Below, in pieces: positions 45,231-54,564 of a stretch of DNA of 64,000 bases. Under the pieces are notes generated by a model. The model was not told the DNA's origin and ran no database searches. It saw only the letters and a list, made by a program, of their open reading frames with translations. The DNA is from JASEHD01 sp964471945 (GTDB lineage Bacteria > Bacteroidota > Ignavibacteria > UBA10030 > SZUA-254). The stretch lies in assembly GCA_964471945.1 (NCBI GenBank), contig CAYYIJ010000001.1, forward strand, positions 73,726 to 137,725. The letters are read 5' to 3'. Each line of letters begins with the position of its first letter. The first letter of the stretch is position 1. A program made the translations under genes and the position numbers.

Positions 45231-45860
45231 ATGAAATTAAATCGATTCACAACTTTAGCATGTATCGTTTTTCTGCTTGCATCTAGTGCGATGTTTGCTC
45301 AGGAGAAAACAGAAAAAGAACAACCTAAAAGGGAGAAAAAAGTGGAAACAAAAACAACATCCAACCCTGTGATAATTATGGAAACTACAATGGGTGTAAT
45401 AGAACTAGAATTATTCATAAAAGAAGCCCCGAAGACAGTAGAAAATTTTCTAGGTTTGGCTAAAAAAGGTTATTACAATGGAATATTTTTCCACCGTGTC
45501 ATCGACAATTTTATGATTCAGGGTGGTGACCCGACTGGAACAGGACGCGGAGGCGAAAGTATCTGGGGTAGTAAATTTGAAGACGAGATCAACCCTAAAT
45601 TCAAATTCGACGCTGCTGGTATATTAGCAATGGCAAATGCTGGTCCTAATACGAACGGCAGCCAATTTTTTATTACATTGGTTCCGACTCCATGGTTAGA
45701 CGGCAAACACACCATTTTTGGTAAAGTTGTAAAAGGTATGGATGTAGTTAAATCGGTAGGTAAGGTCGAAGTTACAAAACCAGGCGATAAACCAAAGAAA
45801 GATATTGTGATGAAAAAAGTTTTTGTGAAAAACGAAAAACAAAATAAAGTGAAAAAATAA
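45231..45860 (+). CDS. Exported cyclophilin-type peptidyl-prolyl isomerase
   Basis: The 209 residues begin with a signal peptide ([18 protein letters not shown]) and a Lys/Glu-rich linker, followed by a bacterial cyclophilin domain: [20 protein letters not shown], the catalytic arginine in [40 protein letters not shown] and [18 protein letters not shown]. It should catalyse prolyl isomerisation of proteins in the periplasm. The Lys-rich C-terminus is unremarkable. ATG 45231 is preceded by AGGAG. Confidence 0.95.
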   Translation: MKLNRFTTLACIVFLLASSAMFAQEKTEKEQPKREKKVETKTTSNPVIIMETTMGVIELELFIKEAPKTVENFLGLAKKGYYNGIFFHRVIDNFMIQGGDPTGTGRGGESIWGSKFEDEINPKFKFDAAGILAMANAGPNTNGSQFFITLVPTPWLDGKHTIFGKVVKGMDVVKSVGKVEVTKPGDKPKKDIVMKKVFVKNEKQNKVKK

Positions 45861-45882
45861 TATTTTTCCATTTAAATTGCAG

Positions 45883-46911
45883 ATGTCCACAATCAAATCA
45901 AATGGTCTTTCGTTTCAGGAGATTGTGAAAACTCTTCAACAAAAGAAGTTTTCAAATCTGTATCTTATTCATGGTGAGGAATATTTTCTTATTGACGAGG
46001 TCGTTGATATTTTGATTACGGAAGCTCTTCCTGAGGCGGCAAAAAGTTTCAATCTTGATCTTATTGATGGAGAAAATACAGATGCGAAAGATATTGTATC
46101 GTTCGTATCTGCATTTCCTATGATGTCCGCCTATCGTATCGTTGTGGTTAGAAATTTTGATCGTGTTGAAAATAAAGAAATACTGCTTACACTTATAGAA
46201 CGTCCAGTTTCAACTACAATTGCGGTTTTCATCTGCAATAAACCTGATTTCCGTCAGAAGATTTATAAATCACTTCAATCAAATGGAATCGTAATCGAGT
46301 TTAAGAAGCTTTATGATCAAGATATATCTGTCTGGATAACGAGAAGAATCAATCTGCTCGGAAAGAAGATAACTCCAAGAGCGTGCCAGTTGCTTCAATC
46401 TTATGTGGGAAGATCGCTCCAGGAAATAAAAAACGAAATCGAAAAGGTTTTGATTTATATCGGTGATAGAAGTACGATTGAAGTTGATGATATCAGTGAA
46501 GTAGTAGGTTTGATAAAAAACTTTACAATTTTCGAGCTGCAAAAGGCAATCGGTCAGAAGGATATATATAGAGCCATAGAAATTTTACATCATATGTTAG
46601 CTGCTGGTGAATCGCCTGTTGGTATGATAGTTTTGCTGTCTCGATATGTTCAGGGAATATGGCAGATGCAGGAATTGCTCAGACAGAATACTCCAAGGAA
46701 TGAAATAGCTACTGTTTTAGGTATCAAGCCATATTTTATTCAAGAATATCAGGAAGCTGCACAAAATTATTCCTCTGCTCAAATTGAATATTGTTTTACT
46801 TCACTTCTTGAAACTGACGAAGCATTAAAATCTTCTGGTTCTGACGAAAAAATAATAATGACACTTCTTCTCTATAGAATTATTAAAGGGGACTGTATTG
46901 CTTTAGATTAG
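45883..46911 (+). CDS. holA: DNA polymerase III delta subunit
   Basis: The 342-residue protein is the clamp-loader subunit that opens the sliding clamp. It shows the family features NLYLIHGEEYFLIDEVVDIL, FPMMSAYRIVVVRNFDRVEN, a central AAA-like region without a Walker A motif, ACQLLQSYVGRSLQEIKNEIEK, and the C-terminal helical collar (FTIFELQKAIGQKDIYRAI). The frame extends to TTG 45877; ATG 45883 is preferred. The upstream gap is 22 bp after the cyclophilin stop. Confidence 0.92.
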   Translation: MSTIKSNGLSFQEIVKTLQQKKFSNLYLIHGEEYFLIDEVVDILITEALPEAAKSFNLDLIDGENTDAKDIVSFVSAFPMMSAYRIVVVRNFDRVENKEILLTLIERPVSTTIAVFICNKPDFRQKIYKSLQSNGIVIEFKKLYDQDISVWITRRINLLGKKITPRACQLLQSYVGRSLQEIKNEIEKVLIYIGDRSTIEVDDISEVVGLIKNFTIFELQKAIGQKDIYRAIEILHHMLAAGESPVGMIVLLSRYVQGIWQMQELLRQNTPRNEIATVLGIKPYFIQEYQEAAQNYSSAQIEYCFTSLLETDEALKSSGSDEKIIMTLLLYRIIKGDCIALD

Positions 46912-46992
46912 GTAGGTATTAAATAACCAAATCTTAATCGGGACATTGTTTATTAAGTAAAAATCAGGTATATTTATTCCTCTTGGACCTAA

Positions 46993-47670
46993 ATGGTTGC
47001 TGAAAATTTAAAAAATATTAAGCAAAGAATAGCGGTTGCTTGCCAAAAAGTAGGCAGGAACTCAGAAGATATCACTATAATTGCGGTAGCTAAGACATTT
47101 ACTGCCGCATCAATAAGAGAAGCGATTGCTGCAGGCGTTCTCGATATTGGTGAAAATTATGTACAGGAATTACGAAAAAAACGCGAGCAAATTCCTGACC
47201 AATATATTCATTGGCATTTTATTGGTCATCTGCAAACGAATAAGATAAAATACATTGCCGACTGGATTCACATGATCCATTCAGTGGATTCAGTCGAACT
47301 CGGTGTGCAATTATCAAAATGGATGACAAAGAGTCAAAGGGAAATCGATATTTTAGTAGAAGTGAACACAAGTGGTGAAAATAGTAAATTCGGCGTTTCG
47401 CTCGAGTTTGCCCCTTATTTGATTAAGGATTTGAGGAAACTACCAAACATAAACGTTTCTGGTTTGATGACATTGGGATCATTTTCCCCAAATCCAGAAG
47501 ATTGCCGCCCATCATTTAGAAAATTGCGAGAACTGAAGGAGAATTTGGAAGAAGAAGGGTATTCTCTTCCCATATTATCTATGGGAATGACGAATGATTT
47601 CGAAGTAGCAATCGAAGAAGGGGCAACTATTGTTAGAATCGGCACCGCAATTTTTGGTAGTCGTACATAA
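46993..47670 (+). CDS. YggS-family PLP homeostasis protein
   Basis: The 225 residues form a single-domain fold-type III PLP-binding protein (PLPBP/YggS/ProSC). The cofactor lysine is in IIAVAKTFTAASIREAI. Other signatures are DIGENYVQELRKKR, HWHFIGHLQTNKIKYI, VEVNTSGENSKFGV and LSMGMTNDFEVAIEEGATIV with the phosphate-binding RIGTAIFG. It has no known catalytic activity and maintains vitamin B6 and amino-acid balance. It is followed 13 bp later by a DivIVA-like gene, an arrangement also known from Gram-positive division clusters. Confidence 0.95.
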   Translation: MVAENLKNIKQRIAVACQKVGRNSEDITIIAVAKTFTAASIREAIAAGVLDIGENYVQELRKKREQIPDQYIHWHFIGHLQTNKIKYIADWIHMIHSVDSVELGVQLSKWMTKSQREIDILVEVNTSGENSKFGVSLEFAPYLIKDLRKLPNINVSGLMTLGSFSPNPEDCRPSFRKLRELKENLEEEGYSLPILSMGMTNDFEVAIEEGATIVRIGTAIFGSRT

Positions 47671-47683
47671 TTAAATTATTTAG

Positions 47684-48223
47684 ATGAAAATTACTGCATC
47701 AGAAATAAAGCATAAAACATTTAAGAAAAAACTTCATGGTTACGATACCGAAGAAGTTATAACGTACTTATCAGAGTTAGCATCAGAATGGGAGATGATT
47801 CGAGCAGAGCAAAATATTTTAAAAGAAAAGGTTATCGAGCTTGAAACGAAACTAAAAGATTACACTGAAATGGAAAAAGCGATCCAGCAAACATTTATGC
47901 AGTCGCAAGAGACAACTAGAAAAGCAATCGAGAATGCAAAAAAAGAAGCCCAGCTAATTATTCAAGAAGCTGAAATCAAAGCGACAAAGATGCTTGATAA
48001 GTCTTGTTCCGATTTAATCACGATCAAAGAACACCTTACGATTCTAAAAGCTAAAAAGGAATCAATAATTTCACGGTTGAAGATGTTATTGAATTCGGAA
48101 CTTGAGTTAATAAAAGCTTTAGAAGTGGATGAAGAATTACAAAGGCAATCGCAGTTTGAAAATCAACAAGAGATAGCCAAAGATAAATCTGAGATAGAAG
48201 AAATAATGAAGAATTTGGAGTGA
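47684..48223 (+). CDS. DivIVA-domain coiled-coil protein
   Basis: The 179 residues begin with the DivIVA membrane-binding motif (MKITASEIKHKTFKKKLHGY then DTEEVITYLSELASEWEMI). A long coiled coil follows (about 35-125), containing the ATP-synthase-b-like repeat AIENAKKEAQLIIQEAEIKA, and an acidic tail. DivIVA proteins mark negatively curved membrane and recruit division or cell-wall factors. Lying between yggS and a nucleoside phosphorylase it may serve septum or pole organisation in a Gram-negative background. Confidence 0.85.
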   Translation: MKITASEIKHKTFKKKLHGYDTEEVITYLSELASEWEMIRAEQNILKEKVIELETKLKDYTEMEKAIQQTFMQSQETTRKAIENAKKEAQLIIQEAEIKATKMLDKSCSDLITIKEHLTILKAKKESIISRLKMLLNSELELIKALEVDEELQRQSQFENQQEIAKDKSEIEEIMKNLE

Positions 48224-48227
48224 ATGT

Positions 48228-49058
48228 GTGATGATACTTCGTGAGCAGATTGATGAAGCCGTTGCATACATACGGAAGCACACAAAAATAAAACCTGAAA
48301 TTGGAGTTATTCTCGGCACAGGATTAGGTGGTTTGGTTAAAGAAATACGAAAAGAGATTGTGTTAGATTATGATCAAATCCCGCATTTCCCGATATCAAC
48401 TGTGGAATCGCATCATGGAAAATTAATATTTGGAACCCTCGCTGGGAAACAAATCGTTGCAATGCAAGGGCGGTTTCATTTCTATGAAGGTTACACGATG
48501 CAGCAAGTAACTTTTCCGGTACGTGTAATGTCTTATAAAGCAGGGCTGGGAGTAAAGATTCTTTTAATATCAAATGCGGCTGGTGGAATGAATAAAAAAC
48601 TTCGACGGGGTGATATCATGTTAATCACAGATCATATCAATCTACAAGGTGATAATCCGTTGATCGGTCCGAACGATGAGAAACTTGGTCCTCGGTTTCC
48701 AGATATGTCGGAACCATACGATCGTGATATAATATCCCTTGCAGAAAAAATTGGTCGCGATTTGAAAATAAAAACAAAGAAAGGTGTTTTTGTTGCCGTT
48801 CAGGGTCCGAATCTCGAAACACGTGCCGAGTACCGATTCTTTCGGAATATTGGAGCTGATGCTGTTGGTATGTCTACCGTTCCAGAAAATATAGTTGCGA
48901 TTCACATGGGTATGCGTGTACTCGGTATCTCGATAATAACTGATGAATGTTTTCCCGAAACACTAAAACCTGTGAACGTAGAAGAAATTATCAAAATCGC
49001 GAATAAAGCTGAACCGAAGTTGACAAGAATAATGAAAGAGTTAGTGAAAAGGTTGTAA
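48228..49058 (+). CDS. Purine nucleoside phosphorylase, trimeric (class I PNP)
   Basis: The 276-residue enzyme cleaves inosine/guanosine with phosphate to base and ribose-1-phosphate. Signatures: VILGTGLGGLVKEI, VESHHGKLIFGTLAGK, MQGRFHFYEGYTMQQVTFPV, SNAAGGMNKKLRRGDIMLI, the glutamate of QGPNLETRAEYRF and the base-binding asparagine-like position in IITDECFPE (here Asp rather than the Asn of mammalian PNP). That difference would affect purine specificity. It can start at GTG 48228 or ATG 48231; GGAG at 48217-48220 fits 48228. Confidence 0.92.
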   Translation: MMILREQIDEAVAYIRKHTKIKPEIGVILGTGLGGLVKEIRKEIVLDYDQIPHFPISTVESHHGKLIFGTLAGKQIVAMQGRFHFYEGYTMQQVTFPVRVMSYKAGLGVKILLISNAAGGMNKKLRRGDIMLITDHINLQGDNPLIGPNDEKLGPRFPDMSEPYDRDIISLAEKIGRDLKIKTKKGVFVAVQGPNLETRAEYRFFRNIGADAVGMSTVPENIVAIHMGMRVLGISIITDECFPETLKPVNVEEIIKIANKAEPKLTRIMKELVKRL

Positions 49059-49086
49059 TTACTAATTAAAAAATAGATTTAGGAAC

Positions 49087-52000
49087 GTGTTTAAAGAGCT
49101 TACAGATAAAATAAATTACTCACAACTTGAAAAAGAGATCTTAAACTTCTGGAAAGAGAATAAGATTTTTGAAAAAAGTATTTCATCGCGTGAAGGAAAT
49201 ACTGGTTTTACATTTTACGAAGGACCACCGACTGCCAACGGGCGCCCCGGTATTCATCATGTAATGAGCCGTACACTTAAAGACTTAGTCTGCCGATACA
49301 AAACGATGCGAGGTTTTCAGGTTCATCGAAAAGCTGGATGGGACACTCATGGCTTACCCGTTGAGATCGAGGTCGAGAAGATGCTCGGTTTCAAAAATAA
49401 GGATGATATAATCCGATATGGTATTGCCAAATTCAATGAAGAGTGTAAAAAATCTGTCTGGAAGTACAAAACCGATTGGGAGAATTTAACGGAACGAATG
49501 GGTTATTGGGTTAATTTAAATGATCCTTATATAACATTCACTAATGAATATATAGAATCTATCTGGTGGGCATTAAAGAGATATTATGACGAGGGATTAA
49601 TTTATAAAGGGTACAAGATCCAGCCATATTGCCCGCGATGTGAAACTCCATTATCATCTCACGAAGTTTCACTCGGTTACGAAGATGTTAAAGACCCAAG
49701 TATCTATGTGAAAATGAAGGTGAAAGGTGAAGAGAATAGTTACTTCCTTGTTTGGACAACAACACCTTGGACGCTAATTTCAAATGTTGCATTAGCTATC
49801 AATTCAGAGATTGATTATGTGGAAGTTTTACATAAGGGTGAGAATTTAATCCTCGCTGAAACTCGGTTGGGTGTGCTTGACGGTGATTATCACATCGTTG
49901 AAAAATTTAGAGGTAAAGTTTTGATTGGGAAGGAATACGAGAGACTCTTCAGTTATCATTCTGTAAAAGAAAAAGGGTGGTACGTAATCGAAGGCGATTT
50001 CGTTTCAACTGATGATGGCTCAGGGATCGTTCATATTGCCCCCGCTTATGGTGAAGACGATTATCAGGTATCGAAGAAATATGGACTTCCTACAATTCAT
50101 CCTGTTAATAAAAGTGGTGAGTTTGGTAATGAAGTAACGGATTTTGCAAATAAATTTGTTAAAGATGCAGACCCGGAAATAATCCAAAACCTCAAAGATC
50201 GTCACATTCTTTATAAAAAAGAAACGATAACACACAGTTATCCACATTGTTGGCGTTGCAAAATGCCTTTGCTTTATTATGCACGCGAATCTTGGTACAT
50301 TGCCACAACGAAGTATGCCAAACGTATGGTCGAGTTGAATAAAACCATAAATTGGTTTCCACCTGAAGTAGGTGAAGGTAGATTCGGAAATTGGTTAGAG
50401 GAAAACAAAGACTGGTCGCTCTCACGCGATCGTTTCTGGGGAACACCTTTACCGATCTGGATTTGTGGAAAGTGCGGAAAACAAAAATGTGTCGGCAGTA
50501 TTGGTGAATATCGGCAAGGTAAAGGTATAAAAGAACCACTCGATCTTCATAAACCGCATGTAGATGAAATAACATTTGATTGTGTATGCGGTGGTGAGAT
50601 GCAGCGAACACCCGAACTGATCGATGTCTGGTTTGATTCAGGTGCAATGCCGTTTGCCCAATGGCACTACCCGTTCGAGAACAAAGGGCTTATAGATTCA
50701 GGTCAGCAATTACCGGCAGATTATATTTGTGAAGGCGTTGACCAGACACGAGGATGGTTCTATTCACTTCATTCAATCAACGCTTTTCTTTTCGATAAAC
50801 CGGCATATAGAAATATTTTAGTAAACGAACTTATACTCGATAAAGAAGGACAAAAGATGTCCAAATCGAAAGGGAATACTGTCGATCCTTTTTATATTAT
50901 CGACAAATATGGTGCAGATACGACCCGATGGTATTTGGTTACGAACAGTCCGCCTTGGAGGCAAACGCTGTTTGATGAGGGTGGATTAGGAGAAATTCAA
51001 CGTAAGTTCTTTGGTACACTTCTGAACACATACGCTTTTTTCGGATTGTATGCCAATATCGATAAGTTTGATTATTCTGATCAGCAGATTCCGATTAGTG
51101 AGCGGCAAGAAATCGATCGATGGATACTATCGGTATTAAATACGCTTATCAAAAATTATATAGATGCGATGGAAAGCTATGATGTAACCAGAGCAGCACG
51201 TGCAATAAGTGATTTCACTATTGACCAATTATCTAACTGGTATATCAGAAGAAATCGAAGAAGATTTTGGTCGAAGACTCGACTCGGTGAGAAAAACGAA
51301 AAAGGAAGCGATAAACTTGCAGCATACCAGACATTGTATGAATGTTTGATAGTGGTTACAAAATTAATGGCGCCTTTTGCTCCGTTTTTAGGAGAAGGAA
51401 TTTATCTAAACTTAAATACAATAACGAAGAAAGAAAATAATAGTTCCGTGCATTTAGCTCTCATACCTGAAGTGGACGATAAAGTTATTGATGTCGACCT
51501 TGAGATTCGTATGGAGAAAGTTCAACGGATTGTTTCTTTAGTTCGAGCCATCAGAAATAAATCGAATCTTAAAGTGCGTCAGCCGTTGAAGCGTGTAATT
51601 ATACCGGTGGCTAAAGATAGTGACCGTGAAGCAATTTCTAAAATGGAAGATGTGATTCTTGATGAAATTAATGTGAAAACCATAGAGTATGTAAGTGATG
51701 ATTCAGAGATCGTACACAAAACTGTTAAACCAAATTTTAAATCATTAGGACCAAAACATGGAAAAGGTGTTCAACCTGTTGCGGCGGCAATTAGGAAATT
51801 TGGTACGATGGAAATCAAAGAACTCGAAGCAAACGGATATATAACAATCCAGCTTGATAATCTAGCAACTATGATATCTCGAGATGATGTTGAAATTATT
51901 CATGAAGATATAAAAGGTTGGGTAGTCGAGTCCGATAACTTGATAACTATAGCACTCGATATAGAATTAACTCAGGAATTAATAGAGGAAGGTTTCGCTC

Positions 52001-52248
52001 GTGAATTTGTAAATCGTGTACAAAATATGCGGAAAGATGCCGGATATAATGTTACCGACAGGATACGCATTTTTTATGAATCCAACGAAAAAATATCGGG
52101 TGCTTTATTAAAACTTAAAGATTATATTAATAATGAAACCTTAGCAATAGAATTCGGTAAGGGAATTACACGGGTTGGCGGATATACCGCTGATTGGGAT
52201 ATCAATGGTGAACCATGTACCATAAGCATTGATCGTGTGCTATCTTAA
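49087..52248 (+). CDS. ileS: Isoleucyl-tRNA synthetase, type 2, with GIHH variant of the HIGH motif
   Basis: The 1053-residue class I synthetase charges tRNA-Ile. The length and the eukaryote-like C-terminus identify IleRS2. The first signature is PTANGRPGIHHV, so residues 55-58 are GIHH instead of H-x-G-H; the second signature KMSKS is intact at 590-594. The editing domain (LVWTTTPWTLISNVALAIN, GSGIVHIAPAYGEDDYQV) and zinc cysteines (CGKCGKQKC) are present. IleRS2 enzymes resist mupirocin, and GxHH variants are known to be hyper-resistant. GTG start at 49087 with AGGA upstream. Confidence 0.96.
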   Translation: MFKELTDKINYSQLEKEILNFWKENKIFEKSISSREGNTGFTFYEGPPTANGRPGIHHVMSRTLKDLVCRYKTMRGFQVHRKAGWDTHGLPVEIEVEKMLGFKNKDDIIRYGIAKFNEECKKSVWKYKTDWENLTERMGYWVNLNDPYITFTNEYIESIWWALKRYYDEGLIYKGYKIQPYCPRCETPLSSHEVSLGYEDVKDPSIYVKMKVKGEENSYFLVWTTTPWTLISNVALAINSEIDYVEVLHKGENLILAETRLGVLDGDYHIVEKFRGKVLIGKEYERLFSYHSVKEKGWYVIEGDFVSTDDGSGIVHIAPAYGEDDYQVSKKYGLPTIHPVNKSGEFGNEVTDFANKFVKDADPEIIQNLKDRHILYKKETITHSYPHCWRCKMPLLYYARESWYIATTKYAKRMVELNKTINWFPPEVGEGRFGNWLEENKDWSLSRDRFWGTPLPIWICGKCGKQKCVGSIGEYRQGKGIKEPLDLHKPHVDEITFDCVCGGEMQRTPELIDVWFDSGAMPFAQWHYPFENKGLIDSGQQLPADYICEGVDQTRGWFYSLHSINAFLFDKPAYRNILVNELILDKEGQKMSKSKGNTVDPFYIIDKYGADTTRWYLVTNSPPWRQTLFDEGGLGEIQRKFFGTLLNTYAFFGLYANIDKFDYSDQQIPISERQEIDRWILSVLNTLIKNYIDAMESYDVTRAARAISDFTIDQLSNWYIRRNRRRFWSKTRLGEKNEKGSDKLAAYQTLYECLIVVTKLMAPFAPFLGEGIYLNLNTITKKENNSSVHLALIPEVDDKVIDVDLEIRMEKVQRIVSLVRAIRNKSNLKVRQPLKRVIIPVAKDSDREAISKMEDVILDEINVKTIEYVSDDSEIVHKTVKPNFKSLGPKHGKGVQPVAAAIRKFGTMEIKELEANGYITIQLDNLATMISRDDVEIIHEDIKGWVVESDNLITIALDIELTQELIEEGFAREFVNRVQNMRKDAGYNVTDRIRIFYESNEKISGALLKLKDYINNETLAIEFGKGITRVGGYTADWDINGEPCTISIDRVLS

Positions 52249-52281
52249 ATTTAATGAACAAAATATAAGAGGAAAATCAAT

Positions 52282-52842
52282 ATGGCAAAAAGTAAAAAAT
52301 CAGATATTATCTCAGACAATACAATCAAACTTCTTAAAGAGAAAGCAAAAAAAAGAAAAATACAGAAAGCAAAAGAAAAACCCAAAGCAAAGCCCAAAAA
52401 ACTAACACGGGTGAAACCCCAAAAGTATCAGATCACGGCACCAATCGCTAAAATTTCTCAATCAAAGAAAAATAAATATTCACCAGAAGAGCTTGTTTAT
52501 TTTAAAGCGATAATCATGGAAAAGAAGAAAGAAATAATAGAAGAATTAGAGGCTCTCCGTAATTCTATGATGGATACCACAACCGGTACGTATGTGTCTG
52601 AAAATTCTACCTATTCAACACATATGGAACAAGGAACTGATTCGATGGAACGAGAGAAGACATTCTTATTCGCATCGCGTGAAGGAAAGTTCTTAAATTA
52701 CTTAGAAGATGCCTTAATCCGCATCGAAAAAGGTGATTATGGATGCTGTGTTACCTGCGGCAAGTTGATTGAAAAAGAGCGTCTTGAAGCGGTACCTCAC
52801 GCATCCCAATGCTTACAATGTAAAGTTAAAACACACAGATAA
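52282..52842 (+). CDS. TraR/DksA-type zinc-finger regulator with basic N-terminal extension
   Basis: The 186 residues fall into two parts. About 1-70 are Lys/Pro-rich and probably disordered. About 75-186 form the DksA-like coiled coil followed by a four-cysteine zinc finger (YGCCVTCGKLIEKERL ... ASQCLQCK). DksA proteins bind in the RNA polymerase secondary channel and act with ppGpp. The coiled-coil tip here reads GTDSMEREKT, lacking the canonical DxxDxA, as in many Bacteroidota relatives. It lies between ileS and lspA, a common neighbour arrangement. Confidence 0.9.
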   Translation: MAKSKKSDIISDNTIKLLKEKAKKRKIQKAKEKPKAKPKKLTRVKPQKYQITAPIAKISQSKKNKYSPEELVYFKAIIMEKKKEIIEELEALRNSMMDTTTGTYVSENSTYSTHMEQGTDSMEREKTFLFASREGKFLNYLEDALIRIEKGDYGCCVTCGKLIEKERLEAVPHASQCLQCKVKTHR

Positions 52843-52866
52843 TTATCATTAAAATATTTTTGAATC

Positions 52867-53499
52867 GTGCGAGTTCTTTATATAACTCTTGGAATAATTC
52901 TATCGGACCAAATAACTAAATTCTTAATCAAAGGAATTTCTATTCCTCTGCCTGGGATCCATATAGAAGGGATGCAGCTCGGGTCGAGTATTCCAATAAT
53001 AGGTGATTTTCTTCGGCTAACATATATCGAAAATCCCGGAATGGCTTTCGGGATTGATATAGGAGGGAAGTTGTTCTTCTCGATCTTCTCAGTCATCGCA
53101 AGTATCGGGATATTATATTATTTGTATAAAGTTCGGACCGAAACTCTTCCGTTCCGCCTGTCACTCGCGATGATTTTGGGTGGAGCATTCGGGAACCTTA
53201 TAGACCGCGTTTTTTACGGTGTGCTATATAATGAAGGTCCGCTATTCTTTGGGAAAGTCGTCGATTTTATTGATGTTGATTTTTTTAACATTAATTTATT
53301 CGGGTATCATCTAAGTCGCTGGCCCGTATTTAATATTGCTGACGCCGCTGTAACATGCGGTGTTATACTTTTACTATTAGGGCAAGTAAAATCTTCAAAA
53401 GAAATTAAACCAACTAATGATCCTGCCTCGGATGCGGTGTCTGGTCCGAATATCCTTCCTATTAACGAAACCAAGAAAAGTAATTCTGTTGAATCGTGA
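52867..53499 (+). CDS. lspA: Lipoprotein signal peptidase
   Basis: This is a 210-residue inner-membrane aspartic peptidase that removes signal peptides from diacylglyceryl-modified prolipoproteins. It has four membrane segments, the N-terminal SDQITKFLIK, TYIENPGMAFGI, and the catalytic aspartates in GGAFGNLIDRVFYG and FNIADAAVTCGV. A loop of about 20 residues between them (VLYNEGPLFFGKVVDFIDVD) is longer than in E. coli but usual for this phylum. GTG start at 52867. The C-terminal 30 residues are a low-complexity cytoplasmic tail. Confidence 0.95.
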   Translation: MRVLYITLGIILSDQITKFLIKGISIPLPGIHIEGMQLGSSIPIIGDFLRLTYIENPGMAFGIDIGGKLFFSIFSVIASIGILYYLYKVRTETLPFRLSLAMILGGAFGNLIDRVFYGVLYNEGPLFFGKVVDFIDVDFFNINLFGYHLSRWPVFNIADAAVTCGVILLLLGQVKSSKEIKPTNDPASDAVSGPNILPINETKKSNSVES

Positions 53500-54497
53500 C
53501 GGCATCATCGTCTCGTAGCTGTGATATTACTGTTCCTCCCGGAAAAATCCGAGAGCGGTTAGATGTTTTTCTGACGCATCATATAGAAAATGCAACTCGC
53601 TCAAAAGTTCAGCAAGCTATCAAGCAAGGAAGTATCACGGTTAACGGGAAAATTGTAAAAACGAGCTACAAGATTTCACCTGGCGAACTTATTCATGTTT
53701 CCATCCCAAAACCGATTCCCCCAGATGTTATCCCAGAAAACATTCCATTAGATATAATATTTGAAGATGAACATCTACTTGTTGTCAACAAACCTGCTGG
53801 CATGGTAACACATCCTGCATTCAGCAATTATACTGGAACTCTAGTGAACGCTTTGCTTTTCTATTGCAGCAATCAGTTATCGACTGTGAACGATCCGTCC
53901 CGTTTAGGAATCGTGCATCGCCTCGATAAAGATACTTCGGGATTGATGGTGATTGCCAAAGACGATGTAACTCATACACACCTTGCGAAACAATTTGCTC
54001 GCCGCACTATCAAACGTGAGTATTGGGCAATGGTTTGGGGATTATTTGATAAAGGAAAAAAATCCGGCTTGATTGAAGCTTCGTTAGGACGAAGTAAATC
54101 CGATAGAAAGAAATTCGCTGTGAACATCTCTGGAAAATCAGCAGCAACCGAGTATGAAGTGTTGGAAGAGTTTGATTATTTGTCACTTATCAGATTAAAA
54201 CTTCGGACTGGAAGAACTCATCAGATTCGGGTTCATCTGCACCATGTTGGTCATCCGGTATTCGGCGATCCGACATACGGTGGGCGGCGGATTGCTTGGG
54301 GAAGTACAGATAAAAAGAAAAAAGAAGATGTACAGAGATTTCTAAAAATCATCACTCGTCAGGCACTTCACGCTAAAACGCTTGGTTTCATTCATCCAGT
54401 CTTAAAAAAAGAAATGGTTTTCGATTCAGAAATACCGGCTGATATGCAGGATTTTCTTTCTTTATTAAAATTCGTTAAAGAACGAACAAATAAATAG
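53496..54497 (+). CDS. rluD: RluA/RluD-family pseudouridine synthase
   Basis: The 333-residue protein has an N-terminal S4 RNA-binding domain (ERLDVFLTHHIENATRSKVQ ... ITVNGKIVKTSYKISPGE) and the RluD catalytic domain with the active-site aspartate in GIVHRLDKDTSGLMVIAK, then LRTGRTHQIRVHLHHVGHPV and QALHAKTLGFIHP. It should isomerise uridines in 23S rRNA. GTG start 53496 overlaps the lspA stop by 4 bp; lspA-rluD is a conserved pair. Which uridines are modified cannot be told here, so RluD is a family-level symbol. Confidence 0.93.
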   Translation: MTASSSRSCDITVPPGKIRERLDVFLTHHIENATRSKVQQAIKQGSITVNGKIVKTSYKISPGELIHVSIPKPIPPDVIPENIPLDIIFEDEHLLVVNKPAGMVTHPAFSNYTGTLVNALLFYCSNQLSTVNDPSRLGIVHRLDKDTSGLMVIAKDDVTHTHLAKQFARRTIKREYWAMVWGLFDKGKKSGLIEASLGRSKSDRKKFAVNISGKSAATEYEVLEEFDYLSLIRLKLRTGRTHQIRVHLHHVGHPVFGDPTYGGRRIAWGSTDKKKKEDVQRFLKIITRQALHAKTLGFIHPVLKKEMVFDSEIPADMQDFLSLLKFVKERTNK

Positions 54498-54564
54498 AAA
54501 TCAACTTGCATTTTTAATAAAGAAGAAATACATTAATATTATTATAATATAGGATGTAATAATC

